This document shows, one piece after another, positions 59,489 to 64,000 of a stretch of DNA of 64,000 bases. Each line of letters begins with the position of its first letter. Within the stretch, counting starts at the first letter, position 1. The stretch covers positions 1 through 64,000 of the forward strand of contig NW_024533004.1 in the NCBI RefSeq assembly GCF_016097555.1, given 5' to 3'. The notes below the pieces were generated by a model that made no database searches, was not told the DNA's origin, and worked only from the letters and a program-made list of their open reading frames with translations. The position numbers and the translations under genes were made by a program. Origin of the DNA: Gigantopelta aegis (Eukaryota > Mollusca > Gastropoda > Neomphalida > Peltospiridae).

Positions 59489-60027
59489 CTATTCCATACT
59501 TTGCATATTGATTGGAACATTCCATTCTAGTAGTACATTAACAACATCATTATGACCATTGTGACTAGCTGCTATAAGAGGTGTCCAACCATTTCTGTTG
59601 GCATGGTTAGAATTTGCACCATTTTTAACAAGGAAGACAAACAGAAGGATGATCATTCAGGCAGGCTAAGTAAATTGCAGTTACTCCGTCTTTCGCTCAG
59701 AATTTATTAGAACATTTGACTTTAATAATAACTCAACAACATCACCATGCCTATTCTCACTAGCAATCATAAGAGATGTCCAGCCATCTTTAACTGCAAG
59801 GTTATGAATCTGTACCATTTTTAAGTAAAGTGGAGACGATAGAATTGTGGTCATCCCAGCTTGCTGAATAAATTGCTGCCATTCCTGCTTTGTTTTGCAT
59901 ATTTATTGAAACATTCCATTTCAGTAATAATTCAACAACATCATCAGGACCATTCTGACTGGCTATCATAAGAGTGTCAACGTCACTGATTGTAAGAATT
60001 ATATACAACAGAAACAACAACAGTTAG
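59489..60027 (-). CDS. Ankyrin-repeat fragment
   Basis: After a candidate acceptor TTCTTACAATCAG, about five ankyrin repeats run to a TAG at 59489: LMIASQNGPDDVVELLLKWN, IYSASWDDHNSIVSTLLKNG, DGWTSLMIASENRHGDVVEL, then AASHNGHNDVVNVLLEWNV and INMQSME. The repeats are close relatives of those at 60.6-62.4 kb, with several frame breaks. It may be a detached piece of a tandem copy or an alternative 3' exon of that gene. Confidence 0.55.
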
Positions 60028-60213
60028 TTAGGTTGTGGAAATGGGACTAGGAAAGAGAGTTAACATAATTAATTTTTTATTATGAAATTATTAGTTCAAT
60101 TCTAATGCATAAACAATGATGAAGGTTTAAATGTATTATCCAAGAGATCGTTCTTTGAGTTGGACTGCATTGCTTATGAAAGTCATTAAGACTAGAGCTA
60201 AATGGTGTATGTC

Positions 60214-60348
60214 TTAGAAAGTCATCAGATTACCATCCAGCATTGAAAAGTCATAGTTGAGCCAGGACTCTGTAAAGATATGACTTTTAGCATTCTGTAA
60301 CTCAATTAAGAACCAGTTTTTATAACAGTGATCATCAGTATTACCAGA
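60214..60348 (-). other. Candidate exon with strong acceptor
   Basis: The acceptor CTTTCTTTTAG is followed by 44 open codons (SGNTDDHCYKNWFLIELQ, later HIFTESWLNYDFSMLDGN) and a stop. No family is recognised with confidence. FTESWL is vaguely like LINE endonucleases, but too short to call. It lies between the ankyrin fragment and death-ankyrin gene 2. Confidence 0.3.
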
Positions 60349-60569
60349 CTAAAAGAAAGGTCTTTGTTATAAAAGAAACAATAACAATAATAATATATAA
60401 TATAATCAGAGAGAAAGTAACATTTCAAATTTAAACATATAACAACAGACATAACTACTTTCTATAAATACAACAAATCTATTCTTGGGAAATGTTGTAT
60501 GCAAACTACATAAAGTAACTGCATGGCAATGCAAATCACTACTATCTGTATCACATTGTCTTAAAATCT

Positions 60570-62903
60570 TCACTTGAACATTCGAATGATATCACCATGA
60601 CCGTTTTTGATGAGCTATCATAAGAGGTGTTATGCCATCATGGTTAGCTAGGGTTGGGTCTGCTCCATGGCGAAGTAAAGTAGAGACAATGGACGAGTGA
60701 CCACTCTTACTAGCAATGTAAATTGCAGTTGCTCCCTCTTTGTTTTGGATATTTATTGGAACTTTCCATGTTAGTAATACATCAATAACATTATCATGAC
60801 CATTGGAACTGGCTTTTATAAGAGGTGTCCAGCCATATTTGTCAGCTAGGTTAGGATCTGCTCCATTGCTAAGTAAGGTAGAAACAATAGAAGAATGGCC
60901 ATTCCAACTGGCAGAATATATTGCTGTTACTCCCTCTTTGTTTTGGGTATTTATAAGTGCTTTCCATTTCAGTAATAATTTGACAACATCATCATGGCCA
61001 TTCTGACTGGCTATCATAAGAGGTGTCCAGCCATCATTGTTAACTAGGTTTGGGTTTGCACCATTGTTTAACAACTTAGACACAGCAGAAAAGTGGCCGT
61101 TTAAAACTAGCAGCAGATATTGCTGTCATTCCATCTTTCTTTGAGTATTTATCGGAACTTTCAATCCTAGTAATACATCAACAACGTTATCATGACCATT
61201 GGAACTGGCTATTATAAGAGGTGTCCAACCATTATTGTTAGCTAGGTTAGGGTCTGCCCCATTGCTAAGTAAGATAGAAACAATAGAAGTGTGGCCTTTC
61301 TTGCTAGCAGAATATATTGCTGTTACTCCTCCTTGTTTTGGGTATTATTAGTAGTACATTCCATTTCAGTAATAATTTGATGACATCATCATGACCATTG
61401 GAACTGGCTATCATAAGAGGTGTCCAGCCATTATTGTTAACTAGGTTTGGGTTTGCACCATTGTTTAACAAATTAGACACAACAGAAAAGTGACCGTAAA
61501 AACTAGCAACAAATATTGCTGTTGTTCCATCTTTTCTTTGAGTGTTTATTGGAACTTTCCATGTTAGTAATACATCAACAATATAATCATGACCATTGGT
61601 ACTGGCTATTATAAGAGGTGTCCAATCATTATTGTCAGCTAGGTTAGGGTCTGCCCCCATTGCTAAGTAAGATAGAAACAATAGAAGTGTGACTTTCTTG
61701 CTAGCAGAATATATTGCTGTTACTCCCTCTTGTTTTGGGTATTTAGTAGTACATTCCATTTCAGTAATAATTTGACGACATCATCATGACCATTGAACTG
61801 GCTATCATAAAGAGGTGTCCAACCATCATTGTTAATAGGTTTTGGGTTTGCACCATTGTTTAACAGCTTAGACACAACAGAAAAGTGGCCGTTAAACTAG
61901 CAGCAAATATTGCTGTTGTTCCATCTTTTCTTTTGTATTTATTGGAACTTTCCATGTTAGTAATACATCAACAACATTATCATGACCATTGGAACTGGCT
62001 TTATAAGAGGTGTCCAGCCATATTGTCAGCTAGGTTAGGATCTGCTCATTGCTAAGTAAGGTAGAAACAATAGAAGAATGGCCATTCCAACTGGCAGAAT
62101 ATATTGCTGTTACTCCCTCTTTGTTTTGGGTATTTATAAGTGCTTTCCATTTCAGTAATAATTTGACAAACATCATCATGGCCATTCTGACTAGCTATCA
62201 TAAGAGGTGTCCAACCACCATTGTTAGCTAGGTTAGAGTCTGCCCCATTGCTAAGTAAGGTAGAAACAATAGAAGAGTGGCCATTCTCGCTAGCAGAATA
62301 AATTGCTGTTATTCCCTGTTTGTTTTTGTGTGTTTATTGGAACATTCCGCTTAAGCAATAATTCAACAACATCATTATGTCCCTCCTGACTGGCTACCAT
62401 AAGAGGTTGTCCAGCCATCACTGTCAGCTAAGTTAGGGTCTGCCTGATTGCCAAAGCATATGTAAAAGAAAATTGCAAGCAATAAAACAAGCAACTGAGA
62501 TAACAAGCACTGCCAATAGCAGTTTTTTCAAGGTGGTAGGCCATTTCTTTTTTGTGGCATTAGCTTGTGGTGTTGAGCTATTATTTTGCTATACTTACAC
62601 TACCCTTGTTGGGAAGTGAAGGTATTTCATCTAGAATACTAGCATACTTTTGTCTAAGTTTTTCAGTTACTGCAGAATTGAGATTTTCTACTGCATCAGC
62701 TACAGTATGCCATGAATGTACAGTGTTGCTTTGTTCTAGCCATTTTTGTAAAATATGCATTTTGCGCTCTGGAATGTCTCCATCTGGGTGACATGCTTTG
62801 GCATTCTTAATTTCAGCAGTAGGTATATTGAGATATACAGCCAATTGTTTCCCATTCAGACACTTCTTTCAGTTCTTTACATAATAGATTGAGAGTAGGT
62901 GGA
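60570..62903 (-). CDS. Death domain, transmembrane segment, ankyrin repeats (gene 2)
   Basis: The main exon starts at acceptor ACACATCACAG (62903) with PTLNLLCKELKEVSEW, then LAVYLNIPTAEIKNAKA, RKMHILQKWLEQ and NTVHSWHTVADAVENLNS, a death domain. A basic linker (ATKKKWPTTLKK) leads to one hydrophobic helix, LLLAVLVISVACFIACNFLL (about 62525-62466). About 18-19 ankyrin repeats fill 62450-60600; they alternate between two types (GWTPLMIASQNGHDDVV and AIYSASWNGHSSIVSTLL), making a 66-residue higher-order unit. The end reads GHGDIIRMFK with TGA at 60570. There are many one- or two-base frame breaks. A GTAAGT donor at 63418 suggests an upstream, possibly untranslated, exon (63419-about 63500). The initiator was not found. 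Confidence 0.75.
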
Positions 62904-63871
62904 CTGTGATGTGTCAGACATTTTACATGTAGAATGATGATATATACAGCTGTCATTGCATTACAATAGAAATTACATTCATTGTTAACAATGAATTTGT
63001 TTTTATGACTACCTCCAACTCAAATTAATAGTCTTCTTGATAGGTTATAAGTCACAGTGATTAGGGTTTTTTAAACTATAAATAATAAAACAATAGATTT
63101 AGTGTTAACATGATCAGAAGATGAAATACATAGTGTGATATTTTAATTTTTAAGGAGCAAAAAAGTTCTGATTGATTTGCAATGCGAAGATGTCTACATA
63201 AATTGTAAATATATGCAGACAGAGTGCAAGTCAGTTTGGAAATTGTATTAATATATAACTATGGCTTCATACATTTTTACATATTTAATATACACACACA
63301 CACATACACACATATATACTTTCAGGCATTATTGGATGCAAGACTACAATCTAAGTGTGAATATTAAATTAACATACGCTTTTTCTGATGCTTAAGACTA
63401 TAAAAGTGGCCTACTTACCAGAAATCAGCAGAAGTTAAGAATTCTCGAGAGAGCAGCCCACCCTTGTTGGACAAACCCTTGGGTGACGCACAGTGGCCTA
63501 GGCTCGGTCTCACGCGAGTTATAATAATTAACTCTTTCAGAGCTAACTGTATCTACGCATCTAGATAGTGGCCATTTTATTTCATTTACAGCAAGCTGTA
63601 GGTTTTGTAATACTTATAGAGAGGGAACGGTAATCTGTGTAATGCAATTAGCTCATAAAAGGTTTATTGTTATAATTTGTGTGAGTCCAAGTCTTATGCT
63701 CACTGTGCTTCAATCAACAATTTGGTTGCTAGCTAAGTTAATTATTAGACTAAGCTAGCATCAAGTAGATAATGGCATAAAGTTCCTTACCTAGCATGTA
63801 CAATGTTATACTAAACTGTTTTAATTCTATAATGGGATGTTGACATATAAAAAAAGAAAGGTATATATAGG
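62904..63871. other. Upstream region of death-ankyrin gene 2
   Basis: A donor TTTCTGGTAAGTAG on the minus strand at 63418 ends a likely first exon without an ATG. Just upstream, around 63510-63535 on the minus strand, is a TATTATAAC stretch that could serve as a TATA-like element. A CA run lies at about 63292-63312. Nothing else is recognised. Confidence 0.4.
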
Positions 63872-63955
63872 GTCAAGGGTAGCCTCGTCCCGAGACCTAC
63901 TCGCAAGTGAAATTTTCGCTTGCGAGTAGGTCTGGGGACGAGACTACGTCAAGGG
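63872..63955. mobile_element. Short fold-back element with perfect 8-bp target duplication
   Basis: 63880-63947 is a near-perfect palindrome. TAGCCTCGTCC..GAGACC and TACTCGCAAG in the left arm pair with CTTGCGAGTA and GGTCTGGGGACGAGACTA in the right, with three or four mismatches and essentially no loop. Identical octamers GTCAAGGG flank it (63872-63879 and 63948-63955). This is the form of a minimal fold-back MITE, and the intact duplication suggests a fairly recent insertion. The 8-bp length fits hAT-type transposases. Confidence 0.85.
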
Positions 63956-64000
63956 AATCTTCATTGGTGATGTTGCATAATCCAGTGAATGACCTGGTTA

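Noticed and set aside
60214-60348. LINE endonuclease fragment (FTESWL)
   Set aside because: Six residues of likeness are not enough, and no reverse transcriptase motif was found nearby; listed as an unassigned exon candidate.

Overview
The window looks like nuclear DNA of an early-branching animal, most probably a sponge. It is AT-rich, its genes are split by GT-AG introns (one of 9.2 kb), and its gene content is metazoan: extracellular-matrix proteins of the SPARC/SMOC type, a RING/TRAF-type ubiquitin ligase, and death-domain/ankyrin proteins. The sponge placement is an inference from this content, not a proof.

Layout. 1-7.6 kb: AT-rich, no gene I can support. 7.6-8.46 kb (-): intronless RING plus TRAF-type zinc-finger E3 ligase, NRDP1-like. 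8.86-10.69 kb (-): eight-exon secreted protein with signal sequence, follistatin-like FOLN, Kazal, thyroglobulin type-1, VWC and SPARC-type EF-hand modules, with a TATA-containing upstream block to about 11.05 kb. 12.77-47.53 kb (+): cytosolic-type alanyl-tRNA synthetase in 22 coding exons (about 988 codons), with introns full of minisatellites, microsatellites and two hAT-like MITEs. 47.73-50.93 kb (-): a shortened paralogue of the SPARC-like gene with a matching promoter. 53.5-54.6 kb and 60.6-62.9 kb (-): two genes with the order death domain, one transmembrane segment, ankyrin repeats, plus an ankyrin fragment at 59.5-60.0 kb. 54.6-59.5 kb: repeats, hairpins and weak exon candidates. The last 150 bp hold a small fold-back element with a perfect 8-bp target duplication.

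How it fits together. The two SPARC-like genes lie on the same strand on either side of the synthetase gene, so the locus looks like an old duplication that bracketed it; the downstream copy then lost its VWC and EF-hand end. The synthetase and the short paralogue converge with only about 200 bp between their stop codons. Two copies of one minisatellite-bearing repeat lie in opposite orientation in the second and the last introns of the synthetase gene, so the pre-mRNA carries a long inverted repeat around exons 3-21.

Caution on frames. Nearly every gene, including the otherwise perfectly conserved synthetase, is interrupted by one- or two-base length changes, many of them in or beside homopolymers, while splice sites and residues are intact. 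Near-identical ankyrin segments in this same window differ mostly by such length changes. I read most of these as uncorrected long-read sequencing errors rather than gene decay. CDS coordinates therefore describe gene extents, not clean open frames.
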